Positions 16,775 to 25,911 are shown, counted from the stretch's first letter. The stretch is DNA of 64,000 nucleotides from NC2004 sp050874905 (GCA_050874905.1 JBNMLP010000006.1:72815-136814), one strand, 5' to 3'. Notes: generated by a model not told the origin, from the letters alone. Program-made: numbers and translations.

Positions 16775-17464
16775 TTGAAAGTTTTTGATATTGAGAATCC
16801 GGTATGGAGTACATTTTCCAAAATTTTGGATGTGATCATATTAAATGTGTTGTTCCTGCTTTGCTGTGTTCCGATCATTACGATCGGCAGCAGTGTCACT
16901 GCCCTTTATTTTACGGCGATGCGGTTAGTATCCGGCAATGTCACCTATGTGACCAGAGATTTTTTCCGTTCCTTTAAGCAGAATTTTAAACAGTCGTTAG
17001 TGACAGAACTGATCGTATTTGATGCCGGTGTGATATTGGCGGTGCTCACCTATTTAAGTGTGGTTGCAGATTCTTACATGGGAAAAGTTATTTTTATTGT
17101 ATGTGATATTTTATTTGCAGCGGTACTTACTTATGTATTTCCGGCTCTTGCCAAGTTCAATGTCTCCGTTAAGAAGTTGTTTTATAACAGCGCAGTTATG
17201 GCAGTGATGCATCTGCCATTTACGATATTAAATGTAGGAATACTTTTTCTGGCAGGTGTGTTTGCATATTATAATTTTGCAGCACGTTTGATTCTGCTTG
17301 TTTTTGGTGTGGCAGCGATCGCAGTATTACAGTCTTTGTGGTTCAACTATATTTTTGCCAAATATATGACGAAGGAAGAACTTGAGGAAAATGAGTTCTA
17401 CCGGGAAGAAGAGCGGAGAGCCAAACAGGAGAAAAAGGCAGCGGAAAAGAAAGTGAAACGGTAA
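16775..17464 (+). CDS. DUF624 (YesL-like) membrane protein
   Basis: About 229 residues with five to six hydrophobic segments and the family opening FDIENPVW followed by a helix containing CCVPIITIGSS. The C-terminal 35 residues are highly charged and cytoplasmic. I prefer the TTG at 16775, which is 9 bases after the AAAGG; the ATG at 16766 touches the binding site. YesL-type proteins often lie near sugar transporters but have no settled function. mutY starts one base after its stop, so the two are probably co-expressed although they share no obvious role. Confidence 0.8.
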   Translation: MKVFDIENPVWSTFSKILDVIILNVLFLLCCVPIITIGSSVTALYFTAMRLVSGNVTYVTRDFFRSFKQNFKQSLVTELIVFDAGVILAVLTYLSVVADSYMGKVIFIVCDILFAAVLTYVFPALAKFNVSVKKLFYNSAVMAVMHLPFTILNVGILFLAGVFAYYNFAARLILLVFGVAAIAVLQSLWFNYIFAKYMTKEELEENEFYREEERRAKQEKKAAEKKVKR

Positions 17465-17465
17465 A

Positions 17466-18572
17466 ATGGAACAGAACTTTGAAGAATTGACAGATCACCT
17501 TTTGACATGGTATGAAGAAAATAAACGGGATCTTCCGTGGCGGAGAGAGCCGAGTGCCTATCATGTGTGGGTGTCTGAGATCATGTTACAGCAGACGAGA
17601 GTAGAAGCGGTCAAGGGATATTATGACCGCTTTCTTTGTGCGCTTCCGACGGTTGCCGATCTGGCATATGCAGATATGGAGCAGCTATTAAAGTTATGGG
17701 AAGGATTGGGGTACTATAACCGTGTGCGCAACATGCAGGCTGCTGCAAAAACGATCATGGAGGAGCATGACGGAGAATTTCCGGACACGTATGAAGAAAT
17801 CTTAAAGTTGAAGGGAATCGGTTCCTATACGGCGGGGGCAATCGCATCGATCGCATTTTCTGAGCGTGTTCCTGCGGTAGATGGAAATGTGCTTCGTGTT
17901 GTGAGCCGTCTGACCGGAAGCTATCTGGATATTGCAAAGCAGAGCACGAAAAAAGTCATCGAGGAATACTTAAAGGAACTTATGCCATTTGCGGCACCTG
18001 CGGCATTTAATCAGGCTCTGATGGAACTTGGAGCACTCGTCTGCCTGCCAAATGGCGCACCAAAATGCGAGCTTTGTCCATGGAGAGAGGCTTGTGTTGC
18101 CAATCAGGAGCAGCTTACAGATGAAATACCTGTGAAAGCGAAAAAAGCAAAACAGCGTCTGGAGCAGTATACGGTGCTGTTGCTGCTGAAAGAGGGAGCG
18201 CAGGAGTATCAGGTTGCCATTGAAAAGCGGCCGGAAAAGGGACTGCTGGCAGGATTGTGGCAGTTTCCCATGCTGTCCGGTAAGCAGACGAAAAAAGGAG
18301 TAGAGCAGGAGCTTCAAAAACAAGGAATAAAAAAACCTGTGTCCCTAAAGAAAGGGCCACAGGCAAAGCATGTATTCAGTCATATTATCTGGCAGATGGA
18401 CAGCTATGTTGTACTGCTTGAGGAAGCTGCGGATCTTCTGGAAATAAACGGAAGAACACTTACGCTTGTCACGTTGACAGAGCTAAAGGAGCAGTATTCG
18501 ATTCCGTCCGCATTTGCCGTTTACAAAAAATGGCTGCTGGAAAATATGCAGAGTGAAAAAGGCGGGGAATGA
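17466..18572 (+). CDS. mutY: A/G-specific adenine DNA glycosylase MutY
   Basis: 368 residues. The helix-hairpin-helix glycosylase domain carries catalytic Glu38 in WVSEIMLQQT, the hairpin LKGIGSYTAGAI and catalytic Asp139 in AVDGNV. Four cysteines (193, 201, 204, 210) form the [4Fe-4S] site; the first gap is seven residues, one more than in E. coli MutY. A C-terminal NUDIX-like domain for 8-oxoG recognition covers about 230-355. It removes adenine paired with 8-oxoguanine. The start is one base after the DUF624 stop, so translation is probably coupled. Confidence 0.95.
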   Translation: MEQNFEELTDHLLTWYEENKRDLPWRREPSAYHVWVSEIMLQQTRVEAVKGYYDRFLCALPTVADLAYADMEQLLKLWEGLGYYNRVRNMQAAAKTIMEEHDGEFPDTYEEILKLKGIGSYTAGAIASIAFSERVPAVDGNVLRVVSRLTGSYLDIAKQSTKKVIEEYLKELMPFAAPAAFNQALMELGALVCLPNGAPKCELCPWREACVANQEQLTDEIPVKAKKAKQRLEQYTVLLLLKEGAQEYQVAIEKRPEKGLLAGLWQFPMLSGKQTKKGVEQELQKQGIKKPVSLKKGPQAKHVFSHIIWQMDSYVVLLEEAADLLEINGRTLTLVTLTELKEQYSIPSAFAVYKKWLLENMQSEKGGE

Positions 18573-18578
18573 TCCGCC
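18555..18578 (-). terminator. Probable terminator of the hslO operon
   Basis: On the minus strand GGCGG pairs with CCGCC across an 8-base loop, followed by TTTTTC (plus-strand A run 18556-18560). The stem is short but GC-only. It overlaps the 3' end of the convergent mutY gene. Confidence 0.55.
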
Positions 18579-18586
18579 CATTAAGA

Positions 18587-19465
18587 TCACGCCTGACGAA
18601 GAAGCTCCTGTAATTCTTCTACGGTGTAGTGGTAGTGGCTTCCACAGAACTGACAGTTGACCTCGATCGGCTGTCCTTCTTCTATCATATCGGTTAACTC
18701 TTTTCGTCCAAGACTTACCAGTCCTCTGGCAAAGTGTTCTTTGGAGCAGTTGCAGTAAAACCGTGGATGCTTTTCTTCTTCGTGGAAACAAATGTCTTTT
18801 CCGGCAAAGATTTCTTCTATTATATCCTCTAATGTTTCTCCGCGGTCAAAGTGTGAGGTAATAGAGGTGAAATCCTTTAATCGTTCTTCTAATAAAGAAA
18901 TGGTTTCTTCCTCTGCAAATGGAAGTAACTGTATGATAAATCCTCCGGCATGTTTTACCGTATTGTTTTTGTTCATCAATACGCCGAGTGCTACGGAGGT
19001 TGGGATCTGTTCACTGGTTGCAAAATAATAGGTGAGATCTTCTGCAATTTCTCCGGTGACAAGCTGGCATTGTCCCACATATGGTTCTTTTAATCCGATG
19101 TCTTTGATGACACTTAACACACCCATATCCAGTGCGCCGCCTACGTCCAGTTTTCCCTTTTTATTTGGTCCCAGCATAACATCCGGAACAAGGCTGAAGC
19201 CCTTGACCTCTGCTTTCTGGTTTGCGGTTACGGTAAGTCCGCCGATCGGACCGCTGCATTGGATCTGTAAGGTGATCACGTCCTCTTCATTTTTGCACAT
19301 CGCACCCATCAGTGCTCCGGCTGTGAGCAGGCGGCCGAGCGCTGCGCTGACGACCGGACTTAAATTATGCCGGGTACGTGCTTCTTCTACTAATTCCGTG
19401 GTGGAAGCAGCAAAGAAACGTACCTGGTTGTTGACGGCAGTGCCGCTGATAATTCGATCTGACAT
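18587..19465 (-). CDS. hslO: Redox-regulated chaperone Hsp33
   Basis: 292 residues, the normal length. The N-terminal domain and the C-terminal redox switch are both present; the four zinc cysteines are in CNCS (about 237-239) and CQFC (about 270-273). Oxidation releases zinc and turns on holdase activity in the cytoplasm. It lies 38 bases downstream of the SGNH hydrolase gene on the same strand, with its own GGAAAGGA binding site. Confidence 0.97.
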   Translation of the reverse strand: MSDRIISGTAVNNQVRFFAASTTELVEEARTRHNLSPVVSAALGRLLTAGALMGAMCKNEEDVITLQIQCSGPIGGLTVTANQKAEVKGFSLVPDVMLGPNKKGKLDVGGALDMGVLSVIKDIGLKEPYVGQCQLVTGEIAEDLTYYFATSEQIPTSVALGVLMNKNNTVKHAGGFIIQLLPFAEEETISLLEERLKDFTSITSHFDRGETLEDIIEEIFAGKDICFHEEEKHPRFYCNCSKEHFARGLVSLGRKELTDMIEEGQPIEVNCQFCGSHYHYTVEELQELLRQA

Positions 19466-19503
19466 TATAGTTTCGTCCTTTCCTTTGTATACTGCTGACT
19501 ATG

Positions 19504-20508
19504 TTACCACATTTTGCGGATGGTGAAAAGCAAAACGAAGAAAAGAAGTCCACCGTAAAGCAGTGCTGCTGTGGATAGCAGGATCGTATCGGCGGAACGG
19601 GTCTGCTGTTTTGTTGTGACGTCCTCTGTGACAGAAGCGGTTTTGTTCTCGATCGGCGCGATCGTTTCTTTCGCCGGATTTGTTACGAGCTGATAAAGTC
19701 CCTCTGCAATTTTTTCATGCCCCAATTTCGTAGGGTGAATATCTTCTTTTTCCACACGGATATAGCGAGGGGCATTTCCATAAAAAAGCTGATAGGTGTC
19801 GAGCAAGGCTGCATTTTCCTCCTCGTACGTGGCTTCTAAAATAATAGGATTCATGGAAGAAAGCACCAGATCGACACTGTCGGCTAAGGCACCGTAATCA
19901 CTTCCGCTGACCGGATTGTAGATCGTTTGTGTCAGCAGCAGTGCATCCGGATTTAATTCGCGAAGCAGTTTGATCAATGTGTTATAATCATCGGAAAACT
20001 GCTTGTAAAAAACGCTCAGCTTTTTCTGGGTAGAGGAGCGTTTTAAATAGGAAAACATGACATCACTGACCAGTTTGTTTTTCAAAACAGGGGGGATCCT
20101 TGTTGCCTTTTTATAGTTTTGACGTGTTAATTTTTTTCCTGTTTTCGTCGCAAATGCGAGCGCATCATTTCCTCCGTCTGTGATGGTGATGTAAGCTGCC
20201 TCTTTCAGTCTTTTTTTTAAAACGGGATCGGACTTGATCAGATTTATGGTATCGTTTACCGTATGTCCGCTTTTTCCATAATTATAATAGATAAGATCTG
20301 GTTCGTCCTGTTTCAGCTTATTGGCAAACCGGGTGACAAAGCCGTCTTTGGGATCATCCATTCCCGTTCCTTCTGTGATGGAATCGCCGATCGCTACATA
20401 AACGGGAGCTTTGGCAGAGGCGACAGAAACCGTGGAACAAAGGCAGAGACCAAAAAGAGAACAAAGAAAAACAGGAAGCATAAGTCTTTTCTTGATTACG
20501 TGCTGCAT
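19504..20508 (-). CDS. Membrane-anchored SGNH/GDSL hydrolase
   Basis: 334 residues from the ATG at 20508, which has an AAAGGAC site; a longer frame to 20550 would begin with TTG. A signal peptide (about 1-32) is followed by an SGNH esterase domain: Ser in AIGDSITEG, Gly in YGKSGHTV, Asn in DGGNDA, and the Asp/His pair replaced or formed around DIHPTKLGH. One C-terminal membrane helix ending in RKMW anchors it, so the domain faces outward. Likely a deacylase acting on an envelope glycan or lipid; the substrate is unknown. Confidence 0.87.
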   Translation of the reverse strand: MQHVIKKRLMLPVFLCSLFGLCLCSTVSVASAKAPVYVAIGDSITEGTGMDDPKDGFVTRFANKLKQDEPDLIYYNYGKSGHTVNDTINLIKSDPVLKKRLKEAAYITITDGGNDALAFATKTGKKLTRQNYKKATRIPPVLKNKLVSDVMFSYLKRSSTQKKLSVFYKQFSDDYNTLIKLLRELNPDALLLTQTIYNPVSGSDYGALADSVDLVLSSMNPIILEATYEEENAALLDTYQLFYGNAPRYIRVEKEDIHPTKLGHEKIAEGLYQLVTNPAKETIAPIENKTASVTEDVTTKQQTRSADTILLSTAALLYGGLLFFVLLFTIRKMW

Positions 20509-20583
20509 GGTGTTACCGTCCTTTTTGTTGTTTGCTTTTAGTATGAGCAAAAGGAAAGAATTTATGTTGTCAGTTTCCCTTCA

Positions 20584-20613
20584 TTGACATTTTCCTGTTT
20601 CGGTAGGTATAAT
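20584..20613 (+). promoter_or_regulatory. Consensus promoter of the histidine phosphatase-GNAT operon
   Basis: TTGACA (20584-20589), 18-base spacer, TATAAT (20608-20613), about 24 bases upstream of the start codon at 20637, so the 5' leader is very short. Confidence 0.9.
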
Positions 20614-20636
20614 GGGGAAGAATTGGAGGAATGGAC

Positions 20637-21275
20637 ATGAAACTATATCTGATCCGGCATGGACGGCAAAGCAGCAATCTTTGTAATGTGAATGTAGAAT
20701 TGAGCGAGGCGGGACATCGACAGGCGGTTTTAGTCGGAAAACGTCTTTCTTCCTATGGAATTGACCGGTTGTATGCGAGCACTCTTTTGCGCGCCCGGCA
20801 GACAGCGGAGCATATCAGCGAGGAGTTGAAGCTTCCGGTGATCACGGCGCAGAAGATTCACGAGATAGATTTTGGTGACTGGACAGGAAAATCGGATCAG
20901 TTTTTAGATGAAAATTATGGAAGGCAAAGGCGGGCACATAAGCTGGGGACGGAAGATGTACAGTATCCCAACGGAGAAAATGGTGCCGCCTGCTATCAAA
21001 GGTACAAAGAGGGTATGGAAGCAATCGTAGCAGATGCCGAAGCTAATCACGCAGCGTCGATCGCGATCGTGACACACGGAGCTGCCATGCGCTGCTTCTT
21101 ATGCGGCATACTGGGACTTCCGTTTTCCATCCGGGGAACACTGGCAAAGTCACTGGAAAATGGAAGCATTACGGAGCTGAATTACGAAAATGGCAAGTAC
21201 ACGTTAGAACGGTTTAATGATTATGCACATCTGGAACCGTATGATGAATTGCTGCGAAAGCATTTTTTTGAATAA
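20637..21275 (+). CDS. Histidine phosphatase family protein (phosphoglycerate mutase-like)
   Basis: 212 residues from the ATG at 20637; an ATG at 20631 abuts the GGAGGA. The N-terminal LIRHG motif holds the phosphorylated His8, Arg57-type RARQT follows, and a second His lies in THGAAMRC. The fold covers the whole length with no extra domain. Members range from phosphoglycerate mutase to alpha-ribazole and broad phosphatases; nothing nearby specifies the substrate. Confidence 0.88.
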   Translation: MKLYLIRHGRQSSNLCNVNVELSEAGHRQAVLVGKRLSSYGIDRLYASTLLRARQTAEHISEELKLPVITAQKIHEIDFGDWTGKSDQFLDENYGRQRRAHKLGTEDVQYPNGENGAACYQRYKEGMEAIVADAEANHAASIAIVTHGAAMRCFLCGILGLPFSIRGTLAKSLENGSITELNYENGKYTLERFNDYAHLEPYDELLRKHFFE

Positions 21276-21289
21276 AAGAGGGACGAAGG

Positions 21290-21709
21290 ATGAAGTTTGT
21301 AGAAAATGAACTCGATGTGAAAACCTATTTGGAGCTCAGAGCTTCTGTTCACTGGAAGGTGTTGTTAGAGGAACAGGCAGAACAGGCACTGAAAAACAGT
21401 CTTTATACGCTTGTGGTGTATGAAGACGGGATCGCAGTCGGGATGGGGCGCATTGTAGGAGATGGCGCGGTGATCTGCTATGTGCAGGATCTGGTGATCC
21501 GTCCGGAGTACCACAAAAGAGGCATTGGAGGGGCATTGCTCGATCGGTTGAAAGCGTATGTGGATGCGCTGCGGATTCCCGGTTCAGAAATGATGTTTGA
21601 CTTAATGTGTGCGAAAGGCCGGGAAGATTTTTATGAAAAGCATGACTTTATTGCCCGTCCAACAAGTGCACTCGGTCCCGGAATGATTCAGTATTTAAAG
21701 GATAAGTAA
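21290..21709 (+). CDS. GNAT family N-acetyltransferase
   Basis: 139 residues. The acetyl-CoA loop is visible as PEYHKRGIGGALLDRL (about 67-82), with the beta-strand pair before it (GDGAVICYVQDLVI). The C-terminal part has FYEKHDFI, a usual GNAT feature. It follows the phosphatase gene by 14 bases and is closed by a terminator. The acceptor substrate is unknown. Confidence 0.9.
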   Translation: MKFVENELDVKTYLELRASVHWKVLLEEQAEQALKNSLYTLVVYEDGIAVGMGRIVGDGAVICYVQDLVIRPEYHKRGIGGALLDRLKAYVDALRIPGSEMMFDLMCAKGREDFYEKHDFIARPTSALGPGMIQYLKDK

Positions 21710-21715
21710 AAGAAG

Positions 21716-21774
21716 ATACCATTTTTGAAATGAACGGTGAAAATGCCTGGTTCAAAGATGGTATTTATTTTTTT
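21716..21774 (+). terminator. Rho-independent terminator after the GNAT gene
   Basis: ATACCATTTTTGAA (21716-21729) pairs with TTCAAAGATGGTAT (21751-21764) with one mismatch, followed by a T-rich run to 21774. Confidence 0.85.
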
Positions 21775-21784
21775 GAAAAAAGTA

Positions 21785-21813
21785 TTGCATTTTAAAAACA
21801 CTAGTGTTATATT
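21785..21813 (+). promoter_or_regulatory. clpB promoter with a palindrome in the spacer
   Basis: TTGCAT (21785-21790), 17-base spacer, TATATT (21808-21813). The spacer ends in the perfect 12-bp palindrome AACACTAGTGTT (21797-21808), which touches the -10 box. Neither a CIRCE element nor a CtsR tandem heptad is visible, so this palindrome is a candidate operator. Confidence 0.65.
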
Positions 21814-21864
21814 TGCTATAGAACAAGCAAACAATGAATTATAATCAGTAAGGTGGGGTGGCTT

Positions 21865-24453
21865 ATGAATATCAATAAATTTACACAAAAATCAATGGAA
21901 GCGGTAAATGGCTGTGAGAAGCTGGCATACCGCTATAACAATCAGGAAGTAGATCAGGAGCATTTCCTGTTATCTCTTTTGACGATTGATGATAGTCTGA
22001 TCAAAAAGCTGCTGGAAAAGATGGATGTTCCTACCGGAAATTTTGGACAGGAGCTGGTCAATCTGATCGAGCAACGTCCAAAAGTATCCGGTGATGTGCA
22101 GGTATATATGAGCAATGCACTCAATAAGGTTTTGATCAACGCAGAGGATGAGGCAAAGGCGATGGGAGACGAATATGTGTCCGTGGAGCATTTGTTCCTT
22201 GCCATGTTAAAGCAGCCGAATAAGCAGATTAAAAATCTGTTCCGTCAGTATGGCATTACAAAAGATCGCTTTTTGGAGGTGCTTTCCAGTGTGCGTGGCA
22301 ACCAGAGAGTCGTTTCGGATAATCCGGAGGATACCTATGATACGCTGGAAAAGTACGGTTATGATCTGGTGCAGCGGGCGCGGGACGGAAAACTTGATCC
22401 GGTGATCGGACGAGATGAGGAGATCCGGAACGTGATTCGTATTCTGTCGCGTAAGACGAAGAACAATCCGGTGCTGATCGGTGAGCCGGGTGTTGGTAAA
22501 ACGGCAGCCGTAGAAGGACTGGCACAGCGTATTGTGCGCGGTGATGTGCCGGATGGCTTAAAGGATAAGATTTTATTTGCCCTTGATATGGGTTCTTTGG
22601 TAGCAGGTGCGAAGTATCGTGGTGAGTTTGAGGAACGTTTAAAGGCGGTGCTTGAAGAAGTCAAAAAGAGTGATGGAAAGATCATTCTCTTTATTGATGA
22701 GCTGCACACGATCGTGGGAGCCGGTAAGACCGAAGGAAGCATGGATGCCGGAAACATGTTAAAGCCAATGCTTGCCAGAGGAGAGCTTCATTGTATCGGT
22801 GCTACCACATTAGATGAATATCGAATGTATGTAGAAAAGGATGCTGCGTTAGAGCGTCGTTTCCAGCCGGTTATGGTCAGTGAGCCGACGGTGGAAGATA
22901 CCATTTCCATTTTACGAGGCTTAAAGGATCGTTATGAAGTATTCCATGGTGTAAAGATCCAGGATGCGGCACTTGTATCAGCGGCGGTGCTTTCCGATCG
23001 TTATATTTCCGACCGTTTTCTTCCGGATAAGGCAATCGATCTGGTGGATGAGGCATGTGCACTTATTAAGACAGAGCTGGATTCCATGCCGACAGAGCTG
23101 GATGCATTGAATCGTAAGATCATGCAGTTGGAGATTGAGGAAACTGCATTGAAAAAGGAAACAGATCATATTTCACAGGAGCGGCTTGCCGCATTACAAA
23201 AGGAGCTTTCTACATTGCGGGAAGAATTTGCCGGACAGAAAGCAACATGGGACGCAGAGCGTGCTTCCGTTGAAAAGGTGCAGAAGCTGAAGGAAGAGAT
23301 TGAACAGATCCAGAACCAGATTGCGATCGCGCAGAGAAATTATGATCTGAATGAAGCGAGTGTGTTGCAGTATGGACGGCTTCCGGAAGCACAGAAACGA
23401 TTGGCAGAGGAAGAAGAACGTATCCGGAACGAACAGCATACGCTTGTACACGAAAGTGTGGATGAAGAAGAGATTGCCAAGATCATTTCCCGCTGGACAG
23501 GTATTCCGGTGACAAAATTGACCGAGGGCGAACGGGAAAAGACACTGCGTCTTTCTGATACACTGCATCAGCGGGTGATCGGTCAGGAAGAAGGTGTCAA
23601 TAAGGTAACGGATGCGATCATTCGTTCCAAGGCCGGAATCAAAGATCCGACGAAGCCGATTGGTTCGTTCCTGTTCTTAGGACCGACAGGTGTTGGTAAA
23701 ACAGAGCTTGCAAAAAGTCTTGCAGAAGCGTTGTTTGATGATGAGAACAACATGGTACGAATCGATATGAGTGAATATATGGAGAAATATTCTGTCTCTC
23801 GTCTGATCGGAGCGCCTCCGGGATATGTAGGATACGAAGAAGGCGGACAGCTTACCGAGGCTGTGCGGAGAAAACCGTATAGCGTGGTATTGTTCGATGA
23901 GATTGAAAAAGCGCATCCGGATGTGTTTAATGTGTTGCTTCAGGTATTGGATGATGGACACATTACAGATGGACATGGAAAGACGGTGGACTTTAAGAAT
24001 ACGATCCTGATCATGACTTCTAACATTGGTTCGGAGTATCTGTTAGATGGTATTGATGAAGAAGGAAATATCAAACAGACGGCACAGGATCTCGTGATGA
24101 ATGATCTTAGAAATCATTTCCGTCCGGAGTTTTTAAACCGTTTGGATGAAACGATCCTGTTTAAGCCTCTGACCAAGGATAATATTACAGGAATCATTGA
24201 ACTGATCATCAAGGATGTCAACCGCAGACTGCGGGACAAGGAGCTTACCGTGGAGCTTACGGAGGCTGCCAAGAATTATATTGTGGATCATGCCTATGAT
24301 CCGGTATATGGTGCACGACCATTGAAGAGATATGTACAAAAGTATGTAGAAACACTGGCTGCAAAACTGATCTTATCCGATCAGGTAAACTGCCGGGATA
24401 CCATACTTGTAGATGTTGACCATGATGCACTGGTTGCAAGAAAGAAAGCATAA
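21865..24453 (+). CDS. clpB: ClpB disaggregase
   Basis: 862 residues, the standard length. Order: N domain with two Clp-N repeats (about 1-145), first AAA+ domain with Walker A GEPGVGKTAAVEG, a long coiled-coil middle domain (about 405-520) that defines ClpB rather than ClpC, second AAA+ domain with GPTGVGKTELAKS, and the C-terminal D2-small domain. It rescues aggregated proteins with DnaK. The ATG at 21865 follows an AAGGTGG by 8 bases. It has its own promoter and terminator. Confidence 0.97.
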   Translation: MNINKFTQKSMEAVNGCEKLAYRYNNQEVDQEHFLLSLLTIDDSLIKKLLEKMDVPTGNFGQELVNLIEQRPKVSGDVQVYMSNALNKVLINAEDEAKAMGDEYVSVEHLFLAMLKQPNKQIKNLFRQYGITKDRFLEVLSSVRGNQRVVSDNPEDTYDTLEKYGYDLVQRARDGKLDPVIGRDEEIRNVIRILSRKTKNNPVLIGEPGVGKTAAVEGLAQRIVRGDVPDGLKDKILFALDMGSLVAGAKYRGEFEERLKAVLEEVKKSDGKIILFIDELHTIVGAGKTEGSMDAGNMLKPMLARGELHCIGATTLDEYRMYVEKDAALERRFQPVMVSEPTVEDTISILRGLKDRYEVFHGVKIQDAALVSAAVLSDRYISDRFLPDKAIDLVDEACALIKTELDSMPTELDALNRKIMQLEIEETALKKETDHISQERLAALQKELSTLREEFAGQKATWDAERASVEKVQKLKEEIEQIQNQIAIAQRNYDLNEASVLQYGRLPEAQKRLAEEEERIRNEQHTLVHESVDEEEIAKIISRWTGIPVTKLTEGEREKTLRLSDTLHQRVIGQEEGVNKVTDAIIRSKAGIKDPTKPIGSFLFLGPTGVGKTELAKSLAEALFDDENNMVRIDMSEYMEKYSVSRLIGAPPGYVGYEEGGQLTEAVRRKPYSVVLFDEIEKAHPDVFNVLLQVLDDGHITDGHGKTVDFKNTILIMTSNIGSEYLLDGIDEEGNIKQTAQDLVMNDLRNHFRPEFLNRLDETILFKPLTKDNITGIIELIIKDVNRRLRDKELTVELTEAAKNYIVDHAYDPVYGARPLKRYVQKYVETLAAKLILSDQVNCRDTILVDVDHDALVARKKA

Positions 24454-24457
24454 AAAG

Positions 24458-24508
24458 AACCGCCTGTACGGGGGAGACCAAGAGGTCAGAACCGTGCAGG
24501 CGGTTTTG
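24458..24508. terminator. Bidirectional terminator between clpB and the DUF4190 gene
   Basis: AACCGCCTGTACGG (24458-24471) pairs with CCGTGCAGGCGGTT (24492-24505) with one G-T pair. An inner GACC/GGTC hairpin adds stability. TTTTG follows on plus and TTTTTA on minus. Confidence 0.92.
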
Positions 24509-24521
24509 TTATGTTCTTTTT

Positions 24522-25256
24522 TTAATTGAAGAAATCGTCGTAATTATAAGAATCGTTATAATCACTGTTGTAATCGTTATAATACTCATTCATACGGTTA
24601 CGGAATTCATTCTCAAAGCTTTTCTGGAATTCGCTTTTAAACTCTTTGGAATTAAAGGTAGCAGCGATCATAATGCTGAACAGAACGCAGAGCACCAAAC
24701 CAATGATACCGGTGATCAGTCCGGCTTTGGCAACTCCGGTTTTCTGTCCGTTTGACGGGTTACTCATCCGGTTAAAGATGATCGCCAAGATTCCTGTCAG
24801 CAGTGCCAGAAATGGACAACAGAAGCAGGAACAGAAGCTTAACACGATAGAGCAGATACCAAGCACTAAAGAAGCTGTAGCAAAGTTTGTAGCTTTGCGA
24901 TCCTGCTCTGCCATCTGATCCGGAGAAACCTGATTCTGATCCGGAAGTGGCTGCCCGGTGTATGGATTGTACTGTGGCTGACTGTAAATCGGCTGCTCTG
25001 GAGCAGGGGTTCCGGTCTGGTTATAGAGGGGCTGTTCCGGAGCAGGAGCTTCTGGCTGGTTGTAGACAGGCTGTTCTGTGGCAGAAGTTTCCGGCTGGTT
25101 GTAGACAGGCTGCTCTGTGGCAGAAGTTTCTGGCTGGTTGTAGAGTGGCTGCTCTGTGGCAGGAGTTTCCGGCTGGTTGTAGACGGGCTGCTCCTGTGGG
25201 GTAGTATCCGGAATAGGATCTCCGGTATATGGGTCAAAACGTGTTGGATCACTCAT
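24522..25256 (-). CDS. DUF4190-type membrane protein with an N-terminal 13-residue tandem repeat
   Basis: 244 residues. Residues about 15-90 consist of five to six copies of a 13-residue unit of the form PxxEQPxYNQPET, encoded by a 39-bp tandem repeat. A DUF4190-like part follows with two membrane helices and the Cys-rich loop CSCFCCPF between them, then a short Asn/Tyr/Asp-rich tail. The repeat region is Pro/Gln-rich and probably disordered in the cytoplasm. Function unknown. The repeat number is likely to vary between strains by slippage. Confidence 0.8.
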   Translation of the reverse strand: MSDPTRFDPYTGDPIPDTTPQEQPVYNQPETPATEQPLYNQPETSATEQPVYNQPETSATEQPVYNQPEAPAPEQPLYNQTGTPAPEQPIYSQPQYNPYTGQPLPDQNQVSPDQMAEQDRKATNFATASLVLGICSIVLSFCSCFCCPFLALLTGILAIIFNRMSNPSNGQKTGVAKAGLITGIIGLVLCVLFSIMIAATFNSKEFKSEFQKSFENEFRNRMNEYYNDYNSDYNDSYNYDDFFN

Positions 25257-25303
25257 AGTTTTTTCCTCCTTATTGATCGATCATTTGTATTTTTGTTATT
25301 TCT

Positions 25304-25332
25304 ATTGTAGCAAGAGGAAGGGAATCCGACAA
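25304..25332 (-). promoter_or_regulatory. Promoter of the DUF4190 gene
   Basis: On the minus strand TTGTCG (25332-25327) and TACAAT (25309-25304), 17-base spacer, about 48 bases before the start codon. Confidence 0.65.
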
Positions 25333-25368
25333 GGGGAGATTTTGGTGAAATGACACATTTCCTTTTTC

Positions 25369-25397
25369 TTTATCGATACAGAGGATTATGCTATAAT
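25369..25397 (+). promoter_or_regulatory. Promoter of the DUF2752-deformylase operon
   Basis: TATAAT at 25392-25397 with a weak -35 (TTTATC at 25369-25374), 17-base spacer. Confidence 0.6.
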
Positions 25398-25445
25398 GAG
25401 AACAGTGAGTGAAATATATAATGGAATGAAATGTGAGAGGGTATC

Positions 25446-25898
25446 ATGCAAATGAAAAAAATGTATTTACCGGGGCAGCGCATATATTATGCTGCAACGG
25501 CACTGTTATTGCTGGGACTGCTTACTGCGGTTGTCTGTGACATGGGTAATTGGCAGTTTGCACTTTCGTCCCCGTGTTTTTTAAATCGATATTGTCATTT
25601 ATATTGTCCGGGATGTGGAGGAACACGTGCTGCATTTGCCCTTATACATGGAAAGCTTGTGAGCAGTATCTTATATAATCCGATTCCACTTTATATGGCA
25701 GGATTATTTCTTTACTATTATATAGGCACCACACTTGCTATCTGGTCAAAAGGACGCAGGGTATTTTTTAAGCCGGGATGGTGGATGGTTGTAATATTTG
25801 TAATATTGATCGTGTGGACATTTGGTATCCGGAACGTAATGGCGGTGAAGTACGGGATCGATTATATAGGCGAGGTAGCCCCTTATTGGGGAAGATAG
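25446..25898 (+). CDS. DUF2752 membrane protein
   Basis: 150 residues with three hydrophobic segments. The family signature CPGCGGTRA follows a CHLYCPGC stretch at about residue 52, just before the second helix. The protein is an inner membrane protein of unknown function; the Cys pair may bind a metal or be redox active. It is followed 13 bases later by the deformylase-like gene, so they are likely co-transcribed. Confidence 0.88.
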   Translation: MQMKKMYLPGQRIYYAATALLLLGLLTAVVCDMGNWQFALSSPCFLNRYCHLYCPGCGGTRAAFALIHGKLVSSILYNPIPLYMAGLFLYYYIGTTLAIWSKGRRVFFKPGWWMVVIFVILIVWTFGIRNVMAVKYGIDYIGEVAPYWGR

Positions 25899-25911
25899 AG
25901 AGGTAGAGCAG

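Noticed and set aside
18333..18362. Strong hairpin (CCTGTG...CACAGG) near the end of mutY
   Set aside because: No T run on either strand and inside coding sequence; probably chance.
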